The notes under the pieces: model-generated
What the model was told of the DNA's origin: nothing
The model's database searches: none
Seen by the model: only the letters and a program-made list of their open reading frames with translations
Position numbers and translations under genes: made by a program
DNA from: Bacillus gaemokensis
GTDB taxonomy: Bacteria; Bacillota; Bacilli; Bacillales; Bacillaceae_G
DNA length: 64,000 bases
Assembly (NCBI RefSeq): GCF_001590835.1
Contig: NZ_LTAQ01000010.1
Coordinates: 22,196 to 86,195 of the forward strand
Reading direction: 5' to 3'
Shown here: in pieces, positions 34,450 through 43,606 of the stretch
Position numbering within the stretch: the stretch's first letter is position 1
How the letters are laid out: every line of letters starts with the position of its first letter

Positions 34450-35376
34450 ATGAAATATCGCACATTAGGGAGAACAGATTTGACTGTTTCTGAAATCGGA
34501 TTTGGCGCCTGGGCAATTGGCGGTGACGAATGGGGCCCTGTAAATGACGAAAACTCAATTGCAGCTATGAAAAAAGCGTTAGAACATGGAGTGAATTTCT
34601 TTGATACGGCTGATGTTTACGGGTTAGGACATAGTGAGAAATTAGTAGCACAAGTAATAAAAAAGCATCGAAATGATATCGTTCTTTCCACAAAAGGCGG
34701 TTTAATTGGTCATCATTATGACCCCAATGGGGAACCTGTCTATAATACAGCCGAAAAAGTAATTGCAGTATTTGAAACTAGCTTACTCCGCCTACAAACA
34801 GATTATATTGATGTTTACTTTTGCCATATTTGGTGGGATAAAAAAGAAGAAACTGAAGCATTTCTTCGCGCATTTGAAGTTTTAAAACGGGATGGAAAAG
34901 TAAGAGCAGTGGGTGTTTCTACACATGACTTACAGTATATAAAAAATTTTAATAGAAACGATGAAATCGATGTTGTACAGCTCGACTATAACATACTAAA
35001 TCGCGAGCCAGAACAGGATATACTACCTTATTTACACGAAAAAAATTTAGGAGCCGTTATACGTGGACCGTTAAAAATGGGGATATTAACTGGGAAATTT
35101 ACAAATCAAACAACATTTCCAGATGGTGATATACGCCAAGAATGGCCAAAGGAATCATGGTTTCAAGAGGATCTGCAAAAAGTCGAAAAGCTAAGATTAC
35201 TTTCTAACGAAAACCGAAGTCTAGGCCAACTTGCACTTCAGTATGTACTCTCTCACCCAGCAGTGTCTGTCGCGATTCCCGGCGCAAAAACAAAAATACA
35301 AGCGCAAGAAAATGCAGCGGCGTCTATACGCCCTCTCCTATCAAATGAAGAATTAGCATATATAACAGAACTCTAA
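34450..35376 (+). CDS. Aldo/keto reductase
   Basis: A 308-residue TIM-barrel oxidoreductase. It begins MKYRTLGRTDLTVSEIGFGAW; the catalytic residues fall in FFDTADVYGLGHSEK (Asp and Tyr near 52-57), STKGG (Lys) and VYFCHIW (His). The C-terminal NADPH site is seen in VAIPGAKTKIQAQENAAA. It reduces carbonyl compounds with NADPH; the physiological substrate is unknown. GAGGAGGG precedes the ATG. It has its own terminator. The 330 bases before it show no gene. Confidence 0.9.
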   Translation: MKYRTLGRTDLTVSEIGFGAWAIGGDEWGPVNDENSIAAMKKALEHGVNFFDTADVYGLGHSEKLVAQVIKKHRNDIVLSTKGGLIGHHYDPNGEPVYNTAEKVIAVFETSLLRLQTDYIDVYFCHIWWDKKEETEAFLRAFEVLKRDGKVRAVGVSTHDLQYIKNFNRNDEIDVVQLDYNILNREPEQDILPYLHEKNLGAVIRGPLKMGILTGKFTNQTTFPDGDIRQEWPKESWFQEDLQKVEKLRLLSNENRSLGQLALQYVLSHPAVSVAIPGAKTKIQAQENAAASIRPLLSNEELAYITEL

Positions 35377-35382
35377 AACAAA

Positions 35383-35413
35383 ACCAGCAGTTGCCAAAAT
35401 CCACTGCTGGTTT
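35383..35413 (+). terminator. Terminator of the aldo/keto reductase gene
   Basis: AAAACCAGCAGT pairs with ACTGCTGGTTTT and is followed by ATTTTT. Confidence 0.9.
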
Positions 35414-35445
35414 TATTTTTTATATAATCTAATTTTGAGTATAAA

Positions 35446-36042
35446 TTAATAACGTAGATTAATATCATACTCCATTCTTTTAGCAGTTGCTTCCGCAATG
35501 TCGATACCTAATAAATTTTTCACAATATGGAACGACATATTAATACCCGCTGAAATTCCTCCAGAGGTAATAATATGACCTTCATCAACAAACTTTACAT
35601 TCTCTAATACTTCTACATTCGGAAACTCAGCTCTAAAACTTTCAATACTTGCCCAATGTGTCGTTGCTTTTCGCTGATCAAGTAAACCAGCTTTCGCAAG
35701 GAGTAATGCCCCTGTACATACAGAAGCCATTAATTTTACTTCTTTCATTTGCTTACGAATCCAGTTTATAATCACCTCATTTTTCATTTCATATTCCCTA
35801 GCGCCTAATCCACCTGGAATGATTAAAATATCAACCGGTGGTAGTTCTTTAATACTAAAATCTGGTTGTACTTTTAATCCATTTCTCGCTGTAATCATAT
35901 TTTCATCTTGGCTGACAGTATGGACAGTAAACGGATGGTTTTCATTTATAGTTGTAACTGAAAAAACTTCAAACGGCCCCGCGAAATCCAATACTTCTAC
36001 TTCATTGAACAATAAAATTCCCACGTTCCAGTGGTTTACCAT
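35446..36042 (-). CDS. DJ-1/PfpI family protein (isonitrile hydratase-like)
   Basis: A 198-residue class I glutamine amidotransferase-like protein of the DJ-1/PfpI group. It opens VGILLFNEVEVLDFAGPFEVF, has the PGGLGAREYE loop, and carries the nucleophile cysteine in LMASVCTGALLLAKAGLL near residue 109. The late segment IITSGGISAGINMSFHIV resembles the AraC-regulator amidase domain and isonitrile hydratase. No DNA-binding domain is attached. The exact reaction is unknown. It is convergent with the aldo/keto reductase gene. Confidence 0.85.
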   Translation of the reverse strand: MVNHWNVGILLFNEVEVLDFAGPFEVFSVTTINENHPFTVHTVSQDENMITARNGLKVQPDFSIKELPPVDILIIPGGLGAREYEMKNEVIINWIRKQMKEVKLMASVCTGALLLAKAGLLDQRKATTHWASIESFRAEFPNVEVLENVKFVDEGHIITSGGISAGINMSFHIVKNLLGIDIAEATAKRMEYDINLRY

Positions 36043-36528
36043 ATGATCACTTCCCTTTATAGATATGTATTTTCTAATTCCCTTTTACTTAAAGTGATTT
36101 CATCTTATTATCTAACTATAAAGTAATTCTATTAAATATGAAAAATCCCTTTTCAATCTAACGAAGTTTACATAACATTATTATCACTTTCATTTTTATC
36201 TCATTCTTATTATTTTATTTAAAAACTAATTTTTCCTAATAAAAAAAACATCTCATTTTTACAATGGGATGTTTTTAGGGTTATATTTTTTATTTTCATT
36301 TTTGCAAATATTTTTATAAGGAAATTCAAGAATCTTGTGTGACCTAGCAAATTCGTTACTAATTTTTTATTTTAAATATCTTTTTTATAAACACAAAAAC
36401 AACCATTAATACAAAAATGATTTGTTCTTGTATTTTAATTTTCTCTTTTTTTCAAATGAGATACAAAAATCATTTTTATATTTCATTTGAAAAATAATCA
36501 GTTTTTGCTTATATATTAAAACTGATTT
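36043..36528. other. AT-rich gene-free region with one hairpin
   Basis: About 485 very AT-rich bases without a credible gene. The only structure seen is AACATCTCATT/AATGGGATGTT (about 36247-36274), flanked by A and T runs, which may terminate transcription from the small HTH gene at 36529-36759 or from the other side. Confidence 0.5.
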
Positions 36529-36759
36529 TCACATTAACCGATAACAATTTTGTTTTCTTCCCTTCCCGGTCTCTTTTAGTACATATGATTTTACTACAAG
36601 TTCCGTTAACGAATCCGTTAATGTTTTATATGATAAATTTGATAATGCTAGCAAATCATTTGTATACAAAATTCTATGTTTTTCTAATAATAATAATACC
36701 AATCGTTCAGATGGCTTTAGTGTTTCATCACTTTCTAGTATGAAATCTACATCTTTCAT
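36529..36759 (-). CDS. Small winged-helix DNA-binding protein
   Basis: A 76-residue protein consisting of one winged helix-turn-helix. The segment LKPSERLVLLLLEKHRILYTND precedes helices LLALSNLSYKTLTDSLTELVVKS and a wing ending QNCYRLM, as in MarR- or Lrp-like folds. It lacks a dimerisation or ligand domain. It may be a stand-alone regulator. A long AT-rich gap follows it. The target is unknown. Confidence 0.65.
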   Translation of the reverse strand: MKDVDFILESDETLKPSERLVLLLLEKHRILYTNDLLALSNLSYKTLTDSLTELVVKSYVLKETGKGRKQNCYRLM

Positions 36760-36890
36760 ATATATCCATTCCTTATATAAAAATTTATATTACTAATTAT
36801 CCATTATTAATACGAAAATATTATATAATAAATATGTCATTATATCAAAATAACATGCCTAATTTTATATATAACTGAACAATACAAACA

Positions 36891-36914
36891 AGCACTTCCT
36901 TAATTGGAAGTGCT
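36891..36914 (-). terminator. Terminator of the S15 peptidase gene
   Basis: AGCACTTCC pairs with GGAAGTGCT, followed on the minus strand by a T-rich run. Confidence 0.8.
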
Positions 36915-36946
36915 CTTCTTCTAAATAATTAACTACTCGCGAATTT

Positions 36947-38749
36947 CTATTTTACAATTGGTAATATGACTTCACTTAATTTTACTGTAAGTTTCGTTCC
37001 CGATTTTGGACGAATCGTATAATCGTAATCACTCGCAATTAATACTACTCCTATTTTGTGCCCCGCTTGGAATACATAATCATCTGGCTGCATGTCCCAT
37101 GTAAACGTATAATCTTTTCCTGGTGTGATTGTTGTTGATTGTTCGTTTCCGTTCAAGTTTTGCGGGTCCATCCATCCTCTCGTTACAATTTCTGGTTTTA
37201 CTCCGCCATAATCAACAAGTAACGCCGTTAAATTGGATACCGGTCGATCAATATTCCCTTTGAATGAAATTTTTGGCGTACCACTTATTCGCATTTCTTT
37301 TTCTAATGTAGGCATCATATATACTAAGCGGTTTGGCACTTCTAAATTAGGATTTTCTATCAATTGATTTGATTTAATTTTCGCATCATCTAGTAGTGAC
37401 GTCACTTGTTGCACTGCCCCCATTCTCAGTGGTAAATCTACTGCTTTACTACTGAGAAGCATACGTATTTTAGATGGAGCTGCTTCAGGGTCTGGCCAAT
37501 TTTTTAATTTTTGCCACGTTTTATTTTCTCGTTGTACATCTACCATTGGTTCATTCATAATTCCGTTTTCAATACCATATAACCAATAATCAAACCATTT
37601 GTTTTGTGTTTGCTGCCAATTGTTACTAGATGTTCCACCATGTCCTCCTTGATGTAACCACATTTTTCTTGGGATATTATTTTCCCCAAGAGCTTCCCAC
37701 CATTGTGAAAATTGTTTTGTCTTTACATTCCAATCGTTTAAACCATGTACAACAAATACACTTGCCTTCACATTTCCAGCATCCTTTACGTAGTTACGCT
37801 TATCCCAGAAATCATTATAATCTCCTGTTTTTCGATCTTGACCATCGGTAAGTTCCTTAATGATTTTCTTACAAACTTCAGGATTTTCTCTTGTTAATAC
37901 TGCTTCAGCCATGTTGTCTGTATCTTCCCCTTGATAACCACCTGGTGCAATAATAGCTCCGTTTGCCCGGTAGTAATCATACCAACTACTGATTGCCGCA
38001 ATTGGGATAATTGTTTTTAATCCGTCAATCCCTGTCGTTGCGACGGCATTTGGCAAAGTTCCATTATATGAAACACCTGTCATCCCTACATTTCCAGTAG
38101 ACCACTCAGCTTGTACCTCTTGCCCCTTTTCTGTATATGCTTTCGCTCGCCCATTCACCCAATCAATGACGGATTTGGTACCAAGAATTTCTTGCTCATC
38201 TCCAGTGGTTGGGCATCCATCTGATTTTCCGGTACCAATGCTTTCACCTAGAATAACCGCATACCCCCGAGGAACATAATAATTCCCGTATGAACCAAGA
38301 TTAACTGGTTCTGCATAAGGTTTGCCACCAATAGCATGTAATTCTTCGTCTACATTATAGACCGGTACATCTTTCAGACCAGCTCGGTATGGACTCATTT
38401 CATAAATAACTGGAATTTTTACACCAGGTTCTGTTTTTGGACGCATGACCTTTATCGATACACGATCTTTCTTACCATCTCGATCACTATCAACCTCTGT
38501 TTCTACGAATAAATTCTCCACAATTGCTTCATCAAGCGAATAAATTGGTGTTGTCATTCCATTTTCTAACTTAATCTTTGTCGATTGAGCTAACGTTTCT
38601 AACACTTTGCCATTTAGCGGTAAAGTGTTAGAAAATTCCATTGAACTTTCTTCATTTTTTTCTGCATGTACTGTATTACTAGAGATTCCTGCTGTAAGTG
38701 TTAAAGAAAACACCGCTGAAAGTGCAACTGCTAGTTTCTTTTTCTTCAA
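36947..38749 (-). CDS. Secreted Xaa-Pro dipeptidyl-peptidase (S15/CocE family)
   Basis: A 600-residue secreted alpha/beta hydrolase. The TTG start at 38749 (GGGGGAAGGG upstream) gives a signal peptide MKKKKLAVALS... ending NTVHA. The nucleophile serine is in GMTGVSYNGTLPNAVATTG, the aspartate in VVHGLNDWNV, and the histidine in LHQGGHGG. A C-terminal jelly-roll domain (about residues 410-600) is typical of the X-Pro dipeptidyl-peptidase family. It should release Xaa-Pro dipeptides from peptides outside the cell. It is monocistronic. Confidence 0.88.
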   Translation of the reverse strand: MKKKKLAVALSAVFSLTLTAGISSNTVHAEKNEESSMEFSNTLPLNGKVLETLAQSTKIKLENGMTTPIYSLDEAIVENLFVETEVDSDRDGKKDRVSIKVMRPKTEPGVKIPVIYEMSPYRAGLKDVPVYNVDEELHAIGGKPYAEPVNLGSYGNYYVPRGYAVILGESIGTGKSDGCPTTGDEQEILGTKSVIDWVNGRAKAYTEKGQEVQAEWSTGNVGMTGVSYNGTLPNAVATTGIDGLKTIIPIAAISSWYDYYRANGAIIAPGGYQGEDTDNMAEAVLTRENPEVCKKIIKELTDGQDRKTGDYNDFWDKRNYVKDAGNVKASVFVVHGLNDWNVKTKQFSQWWEALGENNIPRKMWLHQGGHGGTSSNNWQQTQNKWFDYWLYGIENGIMNEPMVDVQRENKTWQKLKNWPDPEAAPSKIRMLLSSKAVDLPLRMGAVQQVTSLLDDAKIKSNQLIENPNLEVPNRLVYMMPTLEKEMRISGTPKISFKGNIDRPVSNLTALLVDYGGVKPEIVTRGWMDPQNLNGNEQSTTITPGKDYTFTWDMQPDDYVFQAGHKIGVVLIASDYDYTIRPKSGTKLTVKLSEVILPIVK

Positions 38750-38849
38750 ATCCCTTCCCCCTTTTTCTATTATTTCTCCCACTATATAATAAAATAACAG
38801 AAAATTCAGTTTTGATAAAGCGATAAGAATTTGAGAAATTTGTAGAATA

Positions 38850-39344
38850 TTACCCCTTCTTATATGATTTATAAGACCGCTCTAATCCTTCATTATATTT
38901 CGTATTATTATCTGTCCAATCTCCCCCTAAATTCCCAGGCCATCCCGATGTATTTGCGACATATTTAAGCAAATCCCAATTTGTTAACCCTTTTTTCACA
39001 CCTTTTTTATATGAATTTACCATATTTGAAATCGCTATAGTTGCATTCATTTTTGCATCTTTTAAATTTTCTTCGGATAGTTGTGCAGGTGCTAATCCAC
39101 CGCGGTGTAATTGAAATAATCCAAAAGATGTACCTTTGTCACCTACTGCTTTTCCATTAAATTTTGTTTCATGATCGGCAATTGTAAGTGGTATCCATTC
39201 TGGAATGCCATATTGCTTCGAGACTTCACGAATTACCAATTTATTATTTTCAATTTCCTTTTGTTTTTCATACTTTACATACGCTGCATAACACAAAAAT
39301 GTCAAAGTACAAATGATTGTTATATATTTTAATAGTTGTTTCAT
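38850..39344 (-). CDS. Lysozyme-like (SLT-type) protein with N-terminal anchor
   Basis: A 164-residue protein with one N-terminal membrane segment or uncleaved signal (residues 5-23) and a small lysozyme-like domain. The sequence VSKQYGIPEWIPLTIADHETKFNG contains a glutamate at the usual catalytic position, and SFGLFQLHRGGLA matches the SLT motif that follows. It may cleave glycan strands, or be a minimal non-catalytic relative. It is monocistronic, 90 bases upstream of the S15 peptidase gene. Confidence 0.75.
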   Translation of the reverse strand: MKQLLKYITIICTLTFLCYAAYVKYEKQKEIENNKLVIREVSKQYGIPEWIPLTIADHETKFNGKAVGDKGTSFGLFQLHRGGLAPAQLSEENLKDAKMNATIAISNMVNSYKKGVKKGLTNWDLLKYVANTSGWPGNLGGDWTDNNTKYNEGLERSYKSYKKG

Positions 39345-39440
39345 AAGTTCGTCTCCTATATCTTTTATATTTCCTCTTACATGCCTATACTATAAAATGT
39401 TTGTGTGACATCTATTTGACAGAATGGGATTTTTAAAAAT

Positions 39441-39487
39441 AAAAAGCTCTCACATATTAGAAATAACTAATTTGTGAGAGCTTTTAC
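39441..39487 (-). terminator. Long-stem terminator
   Basis: AAAAGCTCTCACA pairs with TGTGAGAGCTTTT, and the loop contains a second ATTAG/CTAAT stem. It lies between the bcr1 copy and the SLT gene, and probably ends transcripts coming from the two-component operon. Confidence 0.75.
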
Positions 39488-39522
39488 TCTTTTTATTGTC
39501 GTTTTGAAACAAAGATGCATCG

Positions 39523-39668
39523 TTTACCCCGCTATTCGCGGGCAGTAATACTCCCACCTCAAAATTCGGCGGAAGCAAAGAAGTTAGATGGGAGATAAAC
39601 TGCCCGTAAAAGCCCGATTGGTGAAGGCTAATAATCAGTGGGCCCCACTGATTAAAGTTTCACTTTAT
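39523..39668 (+). repeat. bcr1 repeat, copy 3 (internally shortened)
   Basis: Element 39528-39663 is 136 bp. It matches copies 1 and 2 but lacks about 13 bases at the tip of the CAGTGGG/CCCACTG hairpin. The flanks are TTTAC on the left and TTTAT on the right. It separates the two-component operon and its duplicated tail from the downstream terminator. Confidence 0.85.
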
Positions 39669-39873
39669 CGACATATACAACGTTAATGACTCTTTTGTGC
39701 TAACGAGGGCTTTAATTGAACAATCCAATCTTAAAAAGTCGGTCCCTTAGCGTACAAAATTTCTGAAATGTTGGCGGTACACCATTGTCACTTAATATCA
39801 GTAGCAGAAAATCGAGATCCACATAACAGAAAAAAGAGGATTTACGCCCCTATATTGGACATAGTATCCTCTT

Positions 39874-40061
39874 CAAATTATAGTATGTTTAACTTTCGTA
39901 AGTTCTTTTCTATATACATATAAAATTGTATTTCATCTTTTATAATGGAGACACCATATTCAAATCCATGTCTTTCTAAGATGCTCTTCACAATCGCTAA
40001 CCCTAATCCAGTTCCTGATATTTCTTTATTACGTGAAGCTTCTAATACATAAAATGGTTCC
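39874..40061 (-). pseudogene. Tandem duplicate of the sensor kinase 3' end
   Basis: The 188 bases 39874-40061 repeat 40062-40249 with only a few substitutions. The copy encodes the last ~55 residues of the kinase, including GTGLGLAIVKSILERHGFEY, in the same orientation but without a start. In the duplicate the frame runs on to EKNLRKLNIL, whereas the functional gene stops after YMEKS. The boundaries share the short sequence CCAAATT. Confidence 0.9.
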
Positions 40062-40086
40062 CAAATTATAGTATGTTTAACTTTCG

Positions 40087-41463
40087 TCAGCTCTTTTCCA
40101 TATACACATAAAATTGTATTTCATCTTTTATAATGGAGACACCATATTCAAATCCATGTCTTTCTAAGATGCTTTTCACAATCGCTAATCCTAATCCAGT
40201 TCCTGATATTTCTTTATTACGTGAAGCTTCTAATACATAAAATGCTTCCCAAATTTTTCCAATATCTTTACTTGCTTCAGAATCAATTCCATTTTGGATA
40301 CTAAAATACACACGATCATTTCTTTCTTCCAACACAATCTTGATATTTTGATTTGCTGTATATTTGATTGCATTTGAAATTAAATTATTAAATACCATTT
40401 TCATTTTATCCAAATCTACATAAATACTAGCATCTCTCGCGCGGCAATCCATTTGCAAATGTATACCTTTTGCGTGGAATTCAATTTCATGTTTATCAAT
40501 TACACTTTGGATAAGGGGTTCTATCTGCATTTCTTCTTTTTGTAACAGATCTCTTTCTAATTTTGAAAAACGTAACAACTCTTCTATTAAATTTGTGATT
40601 TGATCTGTTTGTTTAATAATTGTATCTAAATATGTCCCGTCATCAAGACCATCTTTGATTCCCATAGAGTATGCCTTTACTAAAGCGATAGGTGTTTTTA
40701 ACTCATGAGTAATATCCCCCATAAATCGCTTTAAATGTTCATTTCTATTCGTTAAATCTTGATGAGCTTCATATAATTTATCACTCATAATATTAATGCT
40801 GTTAGCTAATTCACCAATTTCATCATTTGTTTTTACATTTGTTCTCTTAAAATCAAGATGGGAAATATCTTCTGCAACATCGCTTAATTCTTTTAACGGT
40901 GTCGTAATCGTTTTTGATAATATCCAAACAAGTACAATGACAAGAAATATTGAAAAACCAAAAATATATATATTAAATGTATTAAGTGTCTCAATAAGTT
41001 CATTCGAGTGAGCAATAGATACCCCTACTAAAATTAACATATCATTTTTTGCAATAAATTTTGAAAAAAAGCTCGCTTTTAACTTCTCTTGATCATATAA
41101 TTCGTTCGCCTGTCCAGAGCTCTTCACTTTCATTATTTTTTCTTTTGTAATCCAAAACTTATTTAATGTTACTTTCTTTTTTATAAGTTGCGAACGCAAC
41201 AACTCATTAATTTCACCTTCTGAATTATTGAGTGAGGTATAAACAATAGTTACGTTATTTTTATTCTCAATTCGATTCATAACATCCATTAATTCTTCAT
41301 TAGACGCAGATTGTATTTCACTTGTAATTTCATTTAAATTTTCTCGCGTTTTATATATGTTGTATTTTGGTAAAAAATAATTCATCAACAATAATGAAAT
41401 AGTGAATATAAGAACGATCGTTAACGATATACTAACAAAAAGTTTTTTACCAAGCTTATTCAC
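40087..41463 (-). CDS. Sensor histidine kinase (VanS-like)
   Basis: A 458-residue membrane kinase. Two membrane segments (about residues 9-31 and 165-185) flank an extracytoplasmic sensor region of about 130 residues. HAMP follows (TTPLKELSDVAEDISHLDF), then HisKA with the phosphorylated histidine in GDITHELKTPIALVKAY, and the ATPase domain with the N box NNLISNAIKY and G box GTGLGLAIVKS. The GTG start overlaps the regulator stop by 8 bases. The stimulus is unknown; cell-wall or antimicrobial stress is common in this family. The 3' end is tandemly duplicated downstream. Confidence 0.9.
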   Translation of the reverse strand: MNKLGKKLFVSISLTIVLIFTISLLLMNYFLPKYNIYKTRENLNEITSEIQSASNEELMDVMNRIENKNNVTIVYTSLNNSEGEINELLRSQLIKKKVTLNKFWITKEKIMKVKSSGQANELYDQEKLKASFFSKFIAKNDMLILVGVSIAHSNELIETLNTFNIYIFGFSIFLVIVLVWILSKTITTPLKELSDVAEDISHLDFKRTNVKTNDEIGELANSINIMSDKLYEAHQDLTNRNEHLKRFMGDITHELKTPIALVKAYSMGIKDGLDDGTYLDTIIKQTDQITNLIEELLRFSKLERDLLQKEEMQIEPLIQSVIDKHEIEFHAKGIHLQMDCRARDASIYVDLDKMKMVFNNLISNAIKYTANQNIKIVLEERNDRVYFSIQNGIDSEASKDIGKIWEAFYVLEASRNKEISGTGLGLAIVKSILERHGFEYGVSIIKDEIQFYVYMEKS

Positions 41464-42103
41464 GTTTATCCTCCAGACTGTAACCTAAACCACGATGCGT
41501 TTTAATAACATTCTCACCAATTTTTTTCCGCAACCTTCTAACATGTGTGTCAACTGTCCGCTCATCTCCGAAATAATCAAAGCCCCATACAATATCTAAT
41601 AACTTTTTACGTGTTAAAATTGTACCTTTATGATTTAAAAAGCATTTAATTAATTCTAACTCTGTTTTCGTAATTTCTAATTCTTTATCACTTTTATATA
41701 CTTTACTCTTTATCAAATCTATTTTAAGATCTTGAACCTGTATCACGTCATCTTGACCCAGTAGCTTTTTAGCTCGTGTAATTAAAATACCTGGATGAAA
41801 TGGCTTTTTCACATATTCATCTGCCCCACTTTGCAAAGCTGCAAGCTCGTCTTCATTTTCACTTTTAGCAGTAAGCATCAATACTTTCACACTTGAGTTC
41901 TTTTTTATTTCCTGACATACACTCAGTCCATTACTTTTTGGCATCATCCAGTCTAAAATAGCTAAATCTATTTTTTCTTCATAAAACAATTGAAGTGCTT
42001 CCTCTCCATCCTTTGCTAAAAAGACTTGGAATCCTTCTTTTTCAAAATAGGCTTTTAAAATTTTAAGCATATCCTGCTCATCATCTGCGATTAAAACTTT
42101 CAT
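41456..42103 (-). CDS. OmpR-family response regulator
   Basis: A 215-residue regulator. The receiver domain has the acidic pocket in IADDEQDM, the phospho-acceptor aspartate in LAILDWMMPKSNG near residue 53, and the conserved Lys in VKKPFHP. The C-terminal winged helix ends DERTVDTHVRRLRKKIG and HRGLGYSLE. It is co-translated with the kinase. The divergent 138-aa exported protein gene and the intervening palindromes suggest a direct target. Confidence 0.92.
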   Translation of the reverse strand: MKVLIADDEQDMLKILKAYFEKEGFQVFLAKDGEEALQLFYEEKIDLAILDWMMPKSNGLSVCQEIKKNSSVKVLMLTAKSENEDELAALQSGADEYVKKPFHPGILITRAKKLLGQDDVIQVQDLKIDLIKSKVYKSDKELEITKTELELIKCFLNHKGTILTRKKLLDIVWGFDYFGDERTVDTHVRRLRKKIGENVIKTHRGLGYSLEDKRE

Positions 42104-42149
42104 TCATTCGTTCCTTCCTTCATTAACTATCTATATAAATTGTTATCCT

Positions 42150-42223
42150 TATCATATCAAAGTAAAACGAGAAATTCATTTTCCTTTGATATGATACAAC
42201 TTTTTTGTTACATGAATGTGACA
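42150..42223. promoter_or_regulatory. Two inverted repeats in the divergent regulatory region
   Basis: TATCATATCAAAG (42150-42162) and CTTTGATATGATA (42184-42196) form a perfect 13-bp inverted repeat with a 21-base spacer. Next to it, TGTTACAT-GA-ATGTGACA (42206-42223) is a near-perfect dyad. Both lie between the response regulator start and the exported protein start, where operator sites are expected. Confidence 0.55.
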
Positions 42224-42273
42224 GAAAAATATTTACGGGGTTTGAGGGTATAGTAAGTATGAGGTGTTGTCGT

Positions 42274-42690
42274 ATGTTAAAAAAAATAGGCTTTATTTTT
42301 CTATTTTCATTTTTATTAACAACCAATATTTTCGCAGAAACAAATAAACAAATTGAAGTGTTTGATTGTCAGAAGGAAATGGTCGTACAAAAACAATCTC
42401 TAAACGCAGAAATTCAAAAAGAAGCGATACAATACGCAAAATCAATTACTGGAGCATTTAAAAATCTAAATGTGGTCCCTAAAACTGGTCATATGGTAAA
42501 AATCCCTTTATCTAAACCGGTTACCATCACAAATCAATGGATACACTCAACGATAGATGAAGTGCTCGTACTGCTTCCTCTTAACGAAAAACCATATATC
42601 ATGATTTACGATGATGAAAACAATCCACACTTTTATTATGTCAAAGGTCATCCGGAACATTTATTGGAGCATTTAAAAGTTAAATCATAA
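42274..42690 (+). CDS. Exported protein divergent from the two-component system, 138 aa
   Basis: A 138-residue protein with a Sec signal peptide (MLKKIGFIFLFSFLLTTNIFA, then ETNK). The mature part is about 118 residues of mixed strands with a C-terminal HFYYVKGHPEHLLEHLK. It contains one cysteine. No family is recognised. The ATG at 42274 has GAGGTG seven bases upstream; earlier in-frame starts would put charged residues before the signal peptide. The position opposite the regulator suggests it belongs to the system's regulon. Confidence 0.7.
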   Translation: MLKKIGFIFLFSFLLTTNIFAETNKQIEVFDCQKEMVVQKQSLNAEIQKEAIQYAKSITGAFKNLNVVPKTGHMVKIPLSKPVTITNQWIHSTIDEVLVLLPLNEKPYIMIYDDENNPHFYYVKGHPEHLLEHLKVKS

Positions 42691-42700
42691 TTACTTATAT

Positions 42701-42748
42701 AACGAAAAAGATCCCATAAAATATCGTCTATGGAATCTTTTTCGTTAT
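42701..42748 (+). terminator. Terminator after the exported protein gene
   Basis: AACGAAAAAGAT pairs with ATCTTTTTCGTT, extended by CCATA/TATGG, right after the stop codon. Confidence 0.75.
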
Positions 42749-42814
42749 AACTTTAAATCAAGATGCTTTAATTTTTATTTTCATTTAAAAAACGAATGTT
42801 CCTTTCGAAATCGT

Positions 42815-42848
42815 AAAAAAAGACTTCCCTATATAAAGAAAGCCTTTC
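42815..42848 (-). terminator. Terminator of mtnN
   Basis: On the minus strand AGGCTTTC pairs with GGAAGTCT, followed by T7, just past the mtnN stop. Confidence 0.75.
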
Positions 42849-42860
42849 TTTTAAAGGACA

Positions 42861-43562
42861 TTAAACTATTGTTTCACCTATCATATTCTTAATCATTTCA
42901 ATAATAATCTTTGAAGATTGATTCGCTGCAATTTTTGCAAAGCTTTCATAAGACATAGTTGCTTCATCATCCGCAGTGTCAGAAATACATCGAATAACAA
43001 GAAATGGTACATCATTTATATACGCAACATGACCAATTGCCGCGCCTTCCATTTCAACGCAGTGCGGCGTATATTCAGCAATTAATTTCTCTTTGAGCTT
43101 CGCATCTTCAACAAAGCATTCCCCACTGACAATTCTTCCTTCATAAATGTTTGCTTCTAGCCCACTCGTATTACATGATTTTAATGCAAGCTCTCTTAAT
43201 TCTTTGTTTGCACTGAAGGTTGCTTGAAATGGAAATAAGTTCTTCATTTTTCCTTTATCTACATCATGATGTGTAACGTTCGTAGAAATGACCAAATCAC
43301 CAACTTTAACATTCGGATGTAAACCACCTGCGACACCTGTATTAATAATACAATCTACTTCGAATTTATTTATTAAAATTTGTGTACATGCGGCTGCATT
43401 GACCTTTCCAACCCCACATCGAGTAAAAATAATCTCTTTATCCATGAAAACGCCTCGATAAAAAGGCATTTTGGCAATCATAAATTCTTCATGAATCTCT
43501 AGTTTTTCTAAAAGTAAGTCTATTTCAATTTGCATAGCTCCAATAATACCGATTTTTTTCAT
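42861..43562 (-). CDS. mtnN: 5'-methylthioadenosine/S-adenosylhomocysteine nucleosidase
   Basis: A 233-residue MTA/SAH nucleosidase, the normal length. It has the N-terminal KIGIIGAMQIEIDLLLEKL, the catalytic MEGAAIGHVAY near residue 172, and the catalytic aspartate in LVIRCISDTADDEA. It cleaves adenine from methylthioadenosine and S-adenosylhomocysteine in methionine salvage. The ATG at 43562 is chosen because the protein there aligns with the family start; AGAGG lies about 10 bases upstream. It directly follows the tagA-like gene. B. cereus-group strains often have a second copy. Confidence 0.9.
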   Translation of the reverse strand: MKKIGIIGAMQIEIDLLLEKLEIHEEFMIAKMPFYRGVFMDKEIIFTRCGVGKVNAAACTQILINKFEVDCIINTGVAGGLHPNVKVGDLVISTNVTHHDVDKGKMKNLFPFQATFSANKELRELALKSCNTSGLEANIYEGRIVSGECFVEDAKLKEKLIAEYTPHCVEMEGAAIGHVAYINDVPFLVIRCISDTADDEATMSYESFAKIAANQSSKIIIEMIKNMIGETIV

Positions 43563-43606
43563 TTGTCTTTTGCCTCTTCTCTTTATATACAAGTTTTTCA
43601 AAAGAA

